64,000 nt of DNA, taken from positions 1 through 64,000 of the forward strand of contig JACPGH010000007.1 in the NCBI GenBank assembly GCA_016182485.1, given 5' to 3'. The notes beneath the pieces were generated by a model that saw only the letters and a list, made by a program, of their open reading frames with translations, was not told the origin of the DNA and did not search any database. A program made the translations under genes and the position numbers. Positions 32,737-40,810 of the stretch are shown here, piece after piece. This DNA is from Candidatus Kaiserbacteria bacterium. GTDB taxonomy: Bacteria > Patescibacteria > Paceibacteria > UBA9973 > UBA2103. The first letter of the stretch is position 1; each line of letters begins with the position of its first letter.

Positions 32737-33195
32737 TTATTGCGAAACGTTCGGCAGATTTTTCAACGAGAACAACGTACCGGTGGCGACTCCGTACATT
32801 CGAGCAAAGCCCGCGGCTGTCTCAAGGACATAATGAGTTGGCAGAGCGGGGTAAAAGACATTCGGAAAGCTCGAGGCAGCCACATCGCTCGCGATAGATA
32901 TGACTTGTCCTTTATCATCCAGCCAGAAAATATCTATCGGGACAAGCATATCCTTCATCCATATGCCGTAACGCTCGCTTTTCGGAAAAACTAAAAGCAT
33001 CCCGGAATCTTCCGGGATGCTTTCTCGACCGCTAAGCCCCTTTTCCCGCGCGGCAGGAGTTGTAGCAAATTCGATCTTTAAGGACAGGTCGTCGAGCTTA
33101 ACTACAGGCTCGTTCAGAGCGTATGTCCTATAGACAAGCAGGGCCCCCACGATAATTACGCACCCTATCAACAGAGATGCTATCCATCTCGCCAT
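32737..33195 (-). CDS. Membrane-anchored DUF192 protein
   Basis: The 152-residue protein has an N-terminal membrane helix (about 5-23). A DUF192 domain follows: KIEFATTPAAREKGLSGRESIPEDSGMLLVFPKSERYGIWMKDMLVPIDIFWLDDKGQVISIA. The family's function is not known. It faces the outside of the membrane judging by the single helix. It ends 85 bases before the start of the ribonucleotide reductase gene. Confidence 0.85.
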   Translation of the reverse strand: MARWIASLLIGCVIIVGALLVYRTYALNEPVVKLDDLSLKIEFATTPAAREKGLSGRESIPEDSGMLLVFPKSERYGIWMKDMLVPIDIFWLDDKGQVISIASDVAASSFPNVFYPALPTHYVLETAAGFARMYGVATGTLFSLKNLPNVSQ

Positions 33196-33215
33196 TCGCT
33201 AATTATGCGCTACCT

Positions 33216-33404
33216 CTAGGAAGTCCTATGCCGCTGCCCACTTTCTTCCATTCGAGAATGCGTCTGTACGCCCCAGAGCGCGAATACGGCGACTAAGAGG
33301 CCGGTAACCACTAGCGTCCAAGATAGCGCCGAACCGGTCAGCCCCAAGAAAGGGACGACTATCGTCCACAATCCGAGCACTGCGTTAACCCACTGTTGCC
33401 ACAT
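33216..33404 (-). CDS. SPW-repeat membrane protein
   Basis: The 62-residue protein has two membrane helices (WVNAVLGLWTIVVPFLGL and SWTLVVTGLLVAVFALWGV), the one-repeat SPW pattern of short bacterial membrane proteins of unknown role. A charged tail (THSRMEESGQRHRTS) follows. It lies 20 bases before DUF192 on the same strand and may share its transcript. Confidence 0.7.
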   Translation of the reverse strand: MWQQWVNAVLGLWTIVVPFLGLTGSALSWTLVVTGLLVAVFALWGVQTHSRMEESGQRHRTS

Positions 33405-33503
33405 GGTGTGAATAATTACCTAATAATAAGTTGCATGCTAGCCGAGCAGTGATGAAAATATCGTGAGCGAGATTTCTGTTTTTCTGCTATAACTCCCGTA
33501 TAC

Positions 33504-33590
33504 GGAGGCGTCGCATAGTGGTCTAGTGCACCGCCTTGGAAAGGCGGCAGGCCGGAAACGGTCTCGAGAGTTCGAATCTCTCCGCCTCCG
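33504..33590 (+). tRNA. tRNA-Ser (GGA)
   Basis: The 87-base cloverleaf has acceptor GGAGGCG/CGCCTCC, anticodon arm CCGCC-TTGGAAA-GGCGG (anticodon GGA), a long variable arm and discriminator G. CCA is not encoded. It lies two bases from the htpX stop. Confidence 0.94.
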
Positions 33591-33591
33591 C

Positions 33592-34482
33592 TTATTTTGC
33601 AAGTAAAGCTCTGATGCGGTCCGCGACGGGCGGGTGCGTGGAGAAGAGACGCTCGAGCCAGCTGACCGTCTTGCCTTCCGGACGGCCATAGGGCTCGTCA
33701 ATAAAGAGATGCGCCGTGGCATGGCTCTTGTGCCGCATAGGCCGGTTATGCGCGCTGATCTTCTCTAGTGCGGAAGCCAGTCCTTCCGGAAAGCGAGTCA
33801 AGAGCGCGCCGGAAGCGTCGGCCAGATATTCCCGCCGGCGGGAAATAGCGAGCTGAATGAGCTGAGCGGCGATCGGCGCGAGAATAATCCCGACGAGGCC
33901 GAGGACAAGGATGATCGGACTGCCGCGATTCTCCCGGTTATTGCCGCCGTAGAACGACATGCGCAGAAAGAAGTCCGCCGCGATAGCGACGAAGCCGGCG
34001 AGCACCACGGCAATAGTCATCACGAGGATATCCCGATTCTTGATGTGCGAAAGCTCGTGCGCAATGACTCCTTCGAGTTCGGTCCGCGAAAGCATTGAGA
34101 GAAGTCCGGTCGTCGCCGCGACTACCGCGTGCTTCTCGTCGCGGCCGGTCGCGAATGCGTTCGGCGCCGGATCGTTTATGACGTACAACTTCGGCATCGG
34201 CAATCCCGCCGTGATCGCGAGGTTTTCCGTGACGGTATAGAAATCGAAAAACTCCTTGCGAGATACCGGGCGCGCCTTCGTGAGCGAGAGCACGAGCTTG
34301 TCCGAGGCCCAGTACGCGTAAAAATTCGTCGCTATCGCGATGATGACCGCGAGCCAGAGGATCGCCGGCTCGTTGTAGTACCATGCGATCGCATAACCGA
34401 CTGCTATAACGACGACCAGGAAGCCCGCGATCAAGGCCCATGTCCGGCGGATGTTGCTCGAGCGCTGTTCGTAGAGGTTCAT
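33592..34482 (-). CDS. htpX: Zinc metalloprotease HtpX
   Basis: The 296-residue M48 protease has two N-terminal membrane helices (about 16-60), the catalytic HELSHIKNRD (HExxH, about 140-149), further helices, and SRRREYLADASGA, where Glu is the third zinc ligand. The C-terminus reads WLERLFSTHPPVADRIRAL, typical of HtpX. It breaks down misfolded membrane proteins under stress. It is the last gene of a lemA-NUDIX-htpX operon with one-base gaps; lemA-htpX pairing is common in bacteria. Confidence 0.92.
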   Translation of the reverse strand: MNLYEQRSSNIRRTWALIAGFLVVVIAVGYAIAWYYNEPAILWLAVIIAIATNFYAYWASDKLVLSLTKARPVSRKEFFDFYTVTENLAITAGLPMPKLYVINDPAPNAFATGRDEKHAVVAATTGLLSMLSRTELEGVIAHELSHIKNRDILVMTIAVVLAGFVAIAADFFLRMSFYGGNNRENRGSPIILVLGLVGIILAPIAAQLIQLAISRRREYLADASGALLTRFPEGLASALEKISAHNRPMRHKSHATAHLFIDEPYGRPEGKTVSWLERLFSTHPPVADRIRALLAK

Positions 34483-34483
34483 G

Positions 34484-34966
34484 TTAGTGCCTTTTCCAGA
34501 CGTATTTCTCGCCTTTGCGCAAAGCGTCGGCCATGACTATTTCATCATAGATACCGTCGAGCAGGTCGTATTCCTTCGACTCCTCCACGTCCACCCAAGC
34601 GTATTTGTCATTCTCTGCTTCCTCTAGCTTTACCTCCCCGCCCGCATGATCTGCGAGGCATGATATCACGATTGAGGCGGCGGCGCCGTCATGTTCGGTT
34701 GCGAGCGAGGTAACGTACCGGACGTTCTCAATCGCAAGGCCGACTTCTTCCAGGATTTCCCGCGCGAGCGCCTTCTCGAGCACGTTATACCAATAATGCT
34801 CGGTATCCTTCGGATATCCGGTAAAGTCTGACGGTTCGAGATGCCCTCCCGGCACCGTCCACTTGCCCGGGAATCTTTTCTTCGTGGCCGGACGGCGCGT
34901 TATCAAATATTTGCCGTCTTTCTGGATGATCGCGGTAATAACCACTTCAAACCGCGTGTAAGCCAT
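34484..34966 (-). CDS. NUDIX hydrolase with an enlarged Nudix box
   Basis: The 160-residue protein has the Nudix fold: strand FEVVITAIIQKDGKYLITRR, GKWTVPGGHLEPSD, and the catalytic helix EKALAREILEEVGLAIENV. The box normally reads G-x5-E-x7-REUXEEXGU. Here about 16 extra residues (DFTGYPKDTEHYWYNVL) part the GGHLE from the helix, but REILEEVG is kept, so metal binding is probably intact. Such enzymes cut nucleoside diphosphate derivatives; the substrate is unknown. It sits between lemA and htpX with one-base spacing. Confidence 0.85.
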   Translation of the reverse strand: MAYTRFEVVITAIIQKDGKYLITRRPATKKRFPGKWTVPGGHLEPSDFTGYPKDTEHYWYNVLEKALAREILEEVGLAIENVRYVTSLATEHDGAAASIVISCLADHAGGEVKLEEAENDKYAWVDVEESKEYDLLDGIYDEIVMADALRKGEKYVWKRH

Positions 34967-34967
34967 T

Positions 34968-35531
34968 TTAGAACTGCACTTTGACCGGCTCCGCCGCGGC
35001 CGCCTCGCCTTCGCCTAGTTCAAAAAGGTCCATGAGCCCGAAGCCGAGCATAGAGGCGATCAGGTTGCCCGGGAACACTTGCTCGGCGGTGTTGAGGGCC
35101 ATGACAGTTGAGTTATAGAAGCGCCGGGCGGCCTGGATCTTGTTCTCCGTATCGGCGAGCTCTTGCTGTAATCCGAGGAAGTTCTGGTTCGCCTTCAGTT
35201 CCGGGTACGCCTCGGAGACGGCAAAAAGAGTCTTCAACGCGCCGGTTAGCTGGTTCTCGGCCTGCGCCTTATCCGGCGCGCTCGTCGCGCTCATGGCGGC
35301 CGCCCGCGCCTTCGTTACGTTCTCGAAGGCGCGCGCCTCATGCGCGGCATAGCCCTTCACGGTCTCGACGAGATTCGGGATGAGGTCATAGCGGCGCTTG
35401 AGCTGGACCTGAATATCGGCCCAGGCCTCTTTCGCCCGGTTCACTAGAGTGATCAACCGGTTATAGGCAAAAATGACCCACAGCACGACAAGCGCGAGAA
35501 CGGCGAGCACGACGATGGTGGTAGTAGACAT
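34968..35531 (-). CDS. lemA: LemA family protein
   Basis: The 187-residue protein has one N-terminal membrane helix (about 2-24), then the helical LemA core (YNRLITLVNRAKEAWADIQVQLKRRYDLIPNLVETVKGYAAHEARAFENVTKARA). The family hallmark QQELADTENKIQAARRFYNSTVMALNT and the LIASMLGF ending follow. The function is poorly known, often linked to HtpX and membrane stress. It heads the operon; a TATACT -10 box ends six bases before the ATG, so the operon is leaderless. Confidence 0.92.
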   Translation of the reverse strand: MSTTTIVVLAVLALVVLWVIFAYNRLITLVNRAKEAWADIQVQLKRRYDLIPNLVETVKGYAAHEARAFENVTKARAAAMSATSAPDKAQAENQLTGALKTLFAVSEAYPELKANQNFLGLQQELADTENKIQAARRFYNSTVMALNTAEQVFPGNLIASMLGFGLMDLFELGEGEAAAAEPVKVQF

Positions 35532-35537
35532 GCCTAA

Positions 35538-35543
35538 AGTATA
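35538..35543 (-). promoter_or_regulatory. -10 box of the lemA operon
   Basis: TATACT with TTGAAT 16 bases upstream; the start codon follows after six bases. Confidence 0.6.
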
Positions 35544-35646
35544 CCCCGCATAGAAGCAAATTCAATGAATCCGGATGCTCTTCATGATATATTCATACAA
35601 GAGACGGATAATGACATAATTATAATTCGTATAAAATCCTAATTTT

Positions 35647-36087
35647 ATGACCGGGAGAACTGTCGGCATTATAATAATAGCGGTTATCGTAATCGCGTTC
35701 GGAATCTGGTACCTGCTCACCCTGGTTCCGGGGGAAGCGCGCCAGACTCCCGGCGCGACAGGAATAACCGGAACGGGCACAACGGTCGCATACACGAACG
35801 ATGGTTTCTCTCCGAGGAACATCACAGTCCCGGTCGGCACGGCGGTGACGTTCGACAATGACTCCGGCGACCCGATGTGGGTCGCCTCGGCGATGCACCC
35901 CACGCACGAGGCATATGACGGCACAGCCCTGAGCGCGCACTGCGCCTCTGGTTACGCGGGTCCGGAGCCGTTCGATCAGTGCAACGCGGGAGGGAGCTAC
36001 AGCTTCACCTTCACGAAACCCGGGACTTGGAACTACCACAACCACGCCAACCCCGCCGATTTCGGATCAGTCACAGTAACTCCGTAA
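35647..36087 (+). CDS. Membrane-anchored cupredoxin-like protein
   Basis: The 146-residue protein has one N-terminal helix (about 7-27), a Gly/Thr-rich linker, and a beta-sandwich of plastocyanin type (YTNDGFSPRNITVPVGTAVTFDNDSGDPMWVASAMHPTHEAYDG). Likely copper ligands are His of HPTH, Cys of FDQCNAGG and His of YHNHANPADFGSVTV near the end, the order seen in blue copper proteins. It would carry electrons or bind copper on the outer face of the membrane. No obvious partner oxidase is nearby. It is transcribed toward malic enzyme, with stops six bases apart. Confidence 0.82.
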   Translation: MTGRTVGIIIIAVIVIAFGIWYLLTLVPGEARQTPGATGITGTGTTVAYTNDGFSPRNITVPVGTAVTFDNDSGDPMWVASAMHPTHEAYDGTALSAHCASGYAGPEPFDQCNAGGSYSFTFTKPGTWNYHNHANPADFGSVTVTP

Positions 36088-36092
36088 AGGAG

Positions 36093-37229
36093 TTAACGTA
36101 TCGCGCCCGCGACCGCTTTGACCACGCGCGGGTCGAGCATGTCGGGAATGATCTTGTCCGCCGCGGGCCGGGCGACAAGCGCCGCGAGCGCGCGAGCGGC
36201 GCGCAGCTTCGCGGCTTCAGTTATCTGCCGCACGCCGCGGTCGAGCGCGCCGCGGAAGACCCCCGGGAATACGAGCGAGTTGTTGATCTGGTTGGGGAAG
36301 TCGCTCCGGCCGGTCGCGACGACGACGGCGCCGGCTTTCTTCGCCACGTCCGGGAATATTTCCGGCTCCGGATTCGCCATTGCGAAGACGATGGCCCTCG
36401 GCGCCATGCTGCGGACATGGCCTGCCGATAGGAGCCCTTTGCCGGAGAGGCCGATGAATACGTCGGCGCCGACCATCGCTTCATCGAGCCCGCCCTTCAC
36501 CTTGCGCGGATTCGTGAGCTTGGCGAGCTCGGCTTTATTTTCATTCAAGTTCTCGCGGCCGGCATAGAGCGTGCCTGTGCGGTCGAGCATAACGATGTCG
36601 CGCACTCCCGCCGCAATAAGGAGCTTCGCGGTCCCGGTGCCGGCCGCGCCAGCGCCGCTTATCACTATCTTCAATTCCTTAAGAGTCTTTTTCACCACCT
36701 TCGCGGCATTGGTGAGCCCCGCGAGCACCACGATCGCCGTGCCGTGCTGGTCGTCGTGCATAACGGGAATGTCGAGCGCTTCGATGAGGCGCTCCTCGAT
36801 GTCGAAGCACTTGGGCGCCGCGATGTCCTCGAGATTAATGCCGCCGAAAGCCGGCGCGATCGCCTTCACGACCTGCACTATCTCCTCCGGTTCTTGCGTC
36901 GAAAGAACGATCGGCCACGCGTCCACTCCTGCTTTTTCTTTAAATATGAGCGCCTTCCCTTCCATGACCGGCAGGGCGCCATAGGGGCCGATATTCCCCA
37001 GCCCAAGCACGGCCGAGCCGTCGGAGACTACCGCTACGCTGTTTTTCTTGACCGATAATTTGCGCGCCTCCTCCGGATGCTCCGCCAGATATCTCGAGGC
37101 GACCGCGACGCCCGGCGTATACCACAGCGAGAAATCCTTTTTTTCCTTTAGCTTCACGCGCGCCTTGGTCTCCACCCGTGCGCCCTGTTTCTTGAATGCG
37201 GTCAATATCTTTTTTGATTTTGTATCCAT
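36093..37229 (-). CDS. NAD(P)-dependent malic enzyme
   Basis: The 378-residue protein is the short bacterial malic enzyme: SLWYTPGVAVASRYL, VVSDGSAVLGLGNIGPYGALPVMEGKALIFKEKAGVDAWPIVLS, INLEDIAAPKCFDIEERL and HDDQHGTAIVVLAGL. Its Rossmann domain holds KIVISGAGAAGTGTAKLLIAAG. It turns malate to pyruvate and CO2 with NAD(P)H gain. I chose the ATG at 37229 (MDTKSKKILTAF), the family's usual start; 37250 is an alternative. It gives the cell a way into pyruvate beside the pentose-phosphate genes further right. Confidence 0.92.
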   Translation of the reverse strand: MDTKSKKILTAFKKQGARVETKARVKLKEKKDFSLWYTPGVAVASRYLAEHPEEARKLSVKKNSVAVVSDGSAVLGLGNIGPYGALPVMEGKALIFKEKAGVDAWPIVLSTQEPEEIVQVVKAIAPAFGGINLEDIAAPKCFDIEERLIEALDIPVMHDDQHGTAIVVLAGLTNAAKVVKKTLKELKIVISGAGAAGTGTAKLLIAAGVRDIVMLDRTGTLYAGRENLNENKAELAKLTNPRKVKGGLDEAMVGADVFIGLSGKGLLSAGHVRSMAPRAIVFAMANPEPEIFPDVAKKAGAVVVATGRSDFPNQINNSLVFPGVFRGALDRGVRQITEAAKLRAARALAALVARPAADKIIPDMLDPRVVKAVAGAIR

Positions 37230-37270
37230 AGATAGACCGTCAGTATACATTACAGGTATATACTTGGCCC

Positions 37271-39448
37271 ATGCAGGACGACCTGGTAGAAAAATACTTC
37301 CCGCGCTTGCGGCGGGAGCAGTTGAGCGCGCTGCGCAAACTGAAAATTCGGACCGCGCGCGACCTCCTATATCACTTTCCCTCGCGTTATGAACGCTCGG
37401 GCCCTTCGGCCCAGATCGCGGGAGTATCGGCGGGAGCCGAAGTAACGCTCTATGGGATGGTGAGAAAACCGGATGTGCGCAAGACTTGGAAGAGCCGCCG
37501 GCCGATAGCCGAAGCGTGGCTTGAAGACGCCTCGGGAAAGATCAAAATGATGTGGTTCAACCAGCCCTATATCGCGAAGACCTTGCATGACGGGATGGTG
37601 GTGAAAGCGCGCGGCCGCGTTTCGGGCGCGGGTTCGAAAGTTTATCTTGCGAATCCCGAGATCGATCGAACGCCTGTAAATCCGGAAGAGATGCATGACT
37701 CTCTCTTTCAACAAGGTCGAACCTTGGAACAAGGTTCGACCTTGGATACCGAGTTATATCCTATTTATCCGGAGAGCCAGGGGGTGTCCTCTCTCTGGTT
37801 CTTCCACGCGGTGAAGAAGCTTTTCGAGACGCGCGTGCATGAGGGGCTTTCCGATCCTATCCCTTCCGACATCCGGGAACGGTACAATCTGCCTGCGCTA
37901 ACCCCGGCGCTTCTTCTCATGCACGCCCCGCGGCGGCCTGCGGACGCCGCGGCGGCCCGGAAGCGCTTCGCCTTCGAAGAGATCTTCGCGCTTCAGATCG
38001 TGATGCAGAAGCGCCGGCGCGCGCTCCAGTCGGAGCGCGCCCTGCCGGTGGCTGTGAACCGAGCGGCCCTGGAAGATTTCATCGCCTCGTTTCCCTTTCC
38101 GGCTACCGCTGCGCAGTTGAGGGCTATCAACGCAATACTCGCCGATTTCGAAAAGCCGCATCCGATGATGCGTTTGCTTGAAGGCGACGTGGGGAGCGGC
38201 AAGACCGCGGTCGCCGCGGCTACCGCTTATCTCGTCGCGACTTCCCTGCCCGTCGGTCGCATTGCCGGTGCGCTCCAGGTCGCCTACCTCTGCCCGACCG
38301 AGGTGCTCGCGAAGCAGCATTTCTCGACGTTCGTCTCCTATTTCCGCGACCATCCGATACCTATCGGACTCATTACCGGCAGCGAATGCCGGAAGTTTCC
38401 CTCCCGCGTGCGGTATGAAGAATCGGCCAAACTGTCGAAGCCCGCGTTCAAAAAGATGGTGGCGGGCGGCGAGATCCCTATCGTCATCGGGACGCACGCG
38501 CTCATCGAGCAGTCGCTCTCGTTTAAATATTTCGCCTACGCGATTATCGATGAACAGCACCGCTTCGGAACTGGCCACCGGCAAAAAATGGTTTCCAAAC
38601 ACGACATTCAGCCGCACTTGCTCTCGATGACGGCAACGCCTATTCCGCGCACGCTCGCGCTCACGCTCTACGGCGATCTCGACCTCTCGCTTCTTGACGA
38701 GATGCCGGCCGGGAGAAAAAAGGTAATTACGGAAGTCCTCGCGCCGAAAGAGCGCGAGCGCGCCTATGTCTGCGTACGCGCTGAGCTTGCGAAGCATCAC
38801 CAGGTTTATGTAATCTGTCCGCGAATCGATGAGCCGGACCCGGCCAAAGAACTCGCGCTCCAGGCCAAGTCGGTGAAGGCCGAAGCGGCCCGCCTAAAGA
38901 AATCCGTGTTCCCTGAAGCGGTGATAGGCATCCTGCACAGTAAGATGACTCCGGCGGACAAGGAGCAGGCGATGGAGGAATTCAAGAAGGGAGAAATGCA
39001 GATCTTAGTGGCCACCTCGGTGGTCGAAGTGGGCGTCAACGTACCGAACGCGACCGTCATTCTCATCGAAGGGGCCGAACGCTTCGGGCTGGCCCAGCTC
39101 CACCAGCTGCGCGGACGCGTCATCCGCTCGACACACCAATCCTACTGCTTCGTCCTTCCGGAAACGACTGGACCTTCGACCCAAGAGCGGCTGCGGGCAT
39201 TTAAGAACGCGCAGAACGGGTTCGAGCTCGCCGAGTACGACCTCACGCTCCGCGGCGCGGGCGAGCTCGCCGGCGGCAGGCAGTGGGGCGTCTCAGACAT
39301 CGCCATGGACGCGCTCAAGAATCTCAAGCTCGTCGAAGCCGCCCGCGCCGAGGCGGCAAGCCTCATCGAGCGCGATCCGGAACTCGCGCGCCACCCGGAA
39401 CTGGCGCGGCGCGCCTCCCTCGCCGGCACGGCGCTCCACCTCGAGTAG
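37271..39448 (+). CDS. recG: ATP-dependent DNA helicase RecG
   Basis: The 725-residue helicase rescues stalled forks and processes branched DNA. An N-terminal wedge/OB domain (about 45-170) precedes helicase motifs LLEGDVGSGKTAVAAATAYL (I), IDEQHRFG (II), LLSMTATPIPRTLALTLYGDLD (III) and the later VATSVVEVGVNVPNATVILIEGAERFGLAQLHQLRGRVIR (V/VI). It is intact. A palindrome-derived insertion QGRTLEQGSTLDTE lies in the OB region (37712-37744). It is divergent from malic enzyme. Confidence 0.95.
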   Translation: MQDDLVEKYFPRLRREQLSALRKLKIRTARDLLYHFPSRYERSGPSAQIAGVSAGAEVTLYGMVRKPDVRKTWKSRRPIAEAWLEDASGKIKMMWFNQPYIAKTLHDGMVVKARGRVSGAGSKVYLANPEIDRTPVNPEEMHDSLFQQGRTLEQGSTLDTELYPIYPESQGVSSLWFFHAVKKLFETRVHEGLSDPIPSDIRERYNLPALTPALLLMHAPRRPADAAAARKRFAFEEIFALQIVMQKRRRALQSERALPVAVNRAALEDFIASFPFPATAAQLRAINAILADFEKPHPMMRLLEGDVGSGKTAVAAATAYLVATSLPVGRIAGALQVAYLCPTEVLAKQHFSTFVSYFRDHPIPIGLITGSECRKFPSRVRYEESAKLSKPAFKKMVAGGEIPIVIGTHALIEQSLSFKYFAYAIIDEQHRFGTGHRQKMVSKHDIQPHLLSMTATPIPRTLALTLYGDLDLSLLDEMPAGRKKVITEVLAPKERERAYVCVRAELAKHHQVYVICPRIDEPDPAKELALQAKSVKAEAARLKKSVFPEAVIGILHSKMTPADKEQAMEEFKKGEMQILVATSVVEVGVNVPNATVILIEGAERFGLAQLHQLRGRVIRSTHQSYCFVLPETTGPSTQERLRAFKNAQNGFELAEYDLTLRGAGELAGGRQWGVSDIAMDALKNLKLVEAARAEAASLIERDPELARHPELARRASLAGTALHLE
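37712..37744. repeat. In-frame inverted repeat inside recG
   Basis: Arms CAAGGTCGAACCTTG and complement, loop GAA, encoding QGRTLEQGSTL. It resembles the AAGGTC core of the REP palindromes, perhaps by chance. Confidence 0.8.
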
Positions 39449-39546
39449 CAAATTTTCAATGCTCAATTTCGCAATTTTTAATCAATTTTCAAACATTGAT
39501 ACATTGGGCATTATTTGAAAATTGGAAATTGTAAATTGAAAATTAT
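39449..39546. repeat. AT-rich minisatellite array 1
   Basis: Units like TTTTCAAT, AAATTG and GAAAATTG in both orientations fill the recG-kinase spacer. No gene. Confidence 0.85.
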
Positions 39547-39557
39547 GTTAGACTAAA

Positions 39558-40544
39558 ATGATGGATTTCCTCGCTATCGGCGACACGACCGTAGACGAAT
39601 TTATCCGGCTCAAAGAAGCGAAGATCTCTTGCGACGAGAACAGGGATCATTGCACTATTACGTTCCCGTGGGGCGAGAAAATTCCCTACGAGTCTTCGGT
39701 GCTCCTCCCCGCCGTCGGCAATGCGGCGAATGCGGCCGTAGCGGCGGCGCGCCTCGGACTCTCTGCGGGCCTCGTGAGCAATGTAGGTAATGACCGTTTC
39801 GGCGAAGAGACGCTCGCGGTTTTCCAGCGGGAAGGCGTCGATGTCTCCCATACGCGCGTCAACGACGGCATCCCTACGAATCACCACTACGTCCTATATT
39901 ACGATTCCGAGCGGACCATCCTTATCCGGCACGAGGCGTATCCGTACGCTCTGCCGGAGAATATGACCGCCCCGAAATGGATATACCTCTCCTCGCTCGG
40001 CGAAGGCGCGCATGCCTTCCATGACGAACTCGCTGCGTGGCTCGCGGACCACCCGGAAACCAAGCTCGCTTTCCAGCCGGGCACGTTCCAGATACAGATT
40101 GGGCGGGAACGATTGAGAAATTTATATGCGCAAGCGGCAGTCTTCGCGAGTAACAAGCAGGAGGCGGAAAACATCCTCGGGGTTGGGGACACCGACGTCA
40201 GGAGTCTCCTTGAGCAAATGCGGGCGCTGGGGCCGAAAATTGTTCTTATCACAAATGGCGTCGCCGGCGCCTACGGCTTCGATGGCGAGAAAATGCTCAA
40301 AGTCCCGATGTACCCGGACCCCAAGCCGCCTTATGAGCGCACCGGCGCCGGCGACGCCGCCACCGCAACCTTCGTAGCCGCGCTCGCGCTCGGCAAACCT
40401 CTGGAAGAAGCGCTTCGCTGGGGACCGATCAACTCGATGTCGGTCGTCCAATTCCTCGGCGCGCAAGAAGGCCTGCTCTCTCGCGACGCGCTCGAGAAAC
40501 TGCTCGCCGACGCGCCCGAATCGTACGCAGTAACCACGCTCTAA
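39558..40544 (+). CDS. PfkB-family sugar kinase
   Basis: The 328-residue protein has the ribokinase fold: FLAIGDTTVDEFIRL, the N-terminal PfkB signature region VGNAANAAVAAARLGLSAGLVSNVGNDRFG, and the C-terminal ATP/anion-hole motif ERTGAGDAATATFVAAL with catalytic Asp. The sugar cannot be told; ribokinase, fructokinase and adenosine kinase share this fold. Being next to a pentose-phosphate cluster (convergent), a ribose or sugar-phosphate role fits. It is flanked by AT-rich arrays. Confidence 0.88.
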   Translation: MMDFLAIGDTTVDEFIRLKEAKISCDENRDHCTITFPWGEKIPYESSVLLPAVGNAANAAVAAARLGLSAGLVSNVGNDRFGEETLAVFQREGVDVSHTRVNDGIPTNHHYVLYYDSERTILIRHEAYPYALPENMTAPKWIYLSSLGEGAHAFHDELAAWLADHPETKLAFQPGTFQIQIGRERLRNLYAQAAVFASNKQEAENILGVGDTDVRSLLEQMRALGPKIVLITNGVAGAYGFDGEKMLKVPMYPDPKPPYERTGAGDAATATFVAALALGKPLEEALRWGPINSMSVVQFLGAQEGLLSRDALEKLLADAPESYAVTTL

Positions 40545-40657
40545 TTTTCAATTACCAATTTTCAATTTACATTGAATTTTCAAAGCTTCAATTTTCAAAC
40601 ATTAATACATTGGAAATTGGAACATTATTTGAAAATTGTAAATTGCAAAATTGAAAA
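40545..40657. repeat. AT-rich minisatellite array 2
   Basis: Between the kinase and the small membrane gene; ATTTTCAATTTAC, GAAAATTG and CATTGGAAATTGG units in both orientations. No gene. Confidence 0.85.
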
Positions 40658-40810
40658 TTATTTGGGCTGTTCGAGCCCGTACATCACCCGATTCCCGAAG
40701 GTTTCCGCGAGCGTAACATCTGTCGCCACGCGCACGATGAGCAGGGCCGCGCCGCCGCCAATGATCGTAATGAGCAATGCTCCGATATAAGAATTCACGC
40801 AGGCCCTCAT
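40658..40810 (-). CDS. 50-residue membrane protein coupled to transketolase
   Basis: The ATG overlaps the stop of the transketolase C gene (ATGA), so translation is coupled. The protein has a hydrophobic helix at about 8-28 (YIGALLITIIGGGAALLIVRV) and a soluble tail (ATDVTLAETFGNRVMYGLEQPK). I recognise no family. The overlap and coding-like codon use argue that it is a real gene. Confidence 0.55.
   Translation of the reverse strand: MRACVNSYIGALLITIIGGGAALLIVRVATDVTLAETFGNRVMYGLEQPK

Noticed and set aside
37898..38800. 300-residue minus-strand frame opposite recG
   Set aside because: Shadow frame; recG motifs on the plus strand are intact and explain the open frame through GC-rich codon use.
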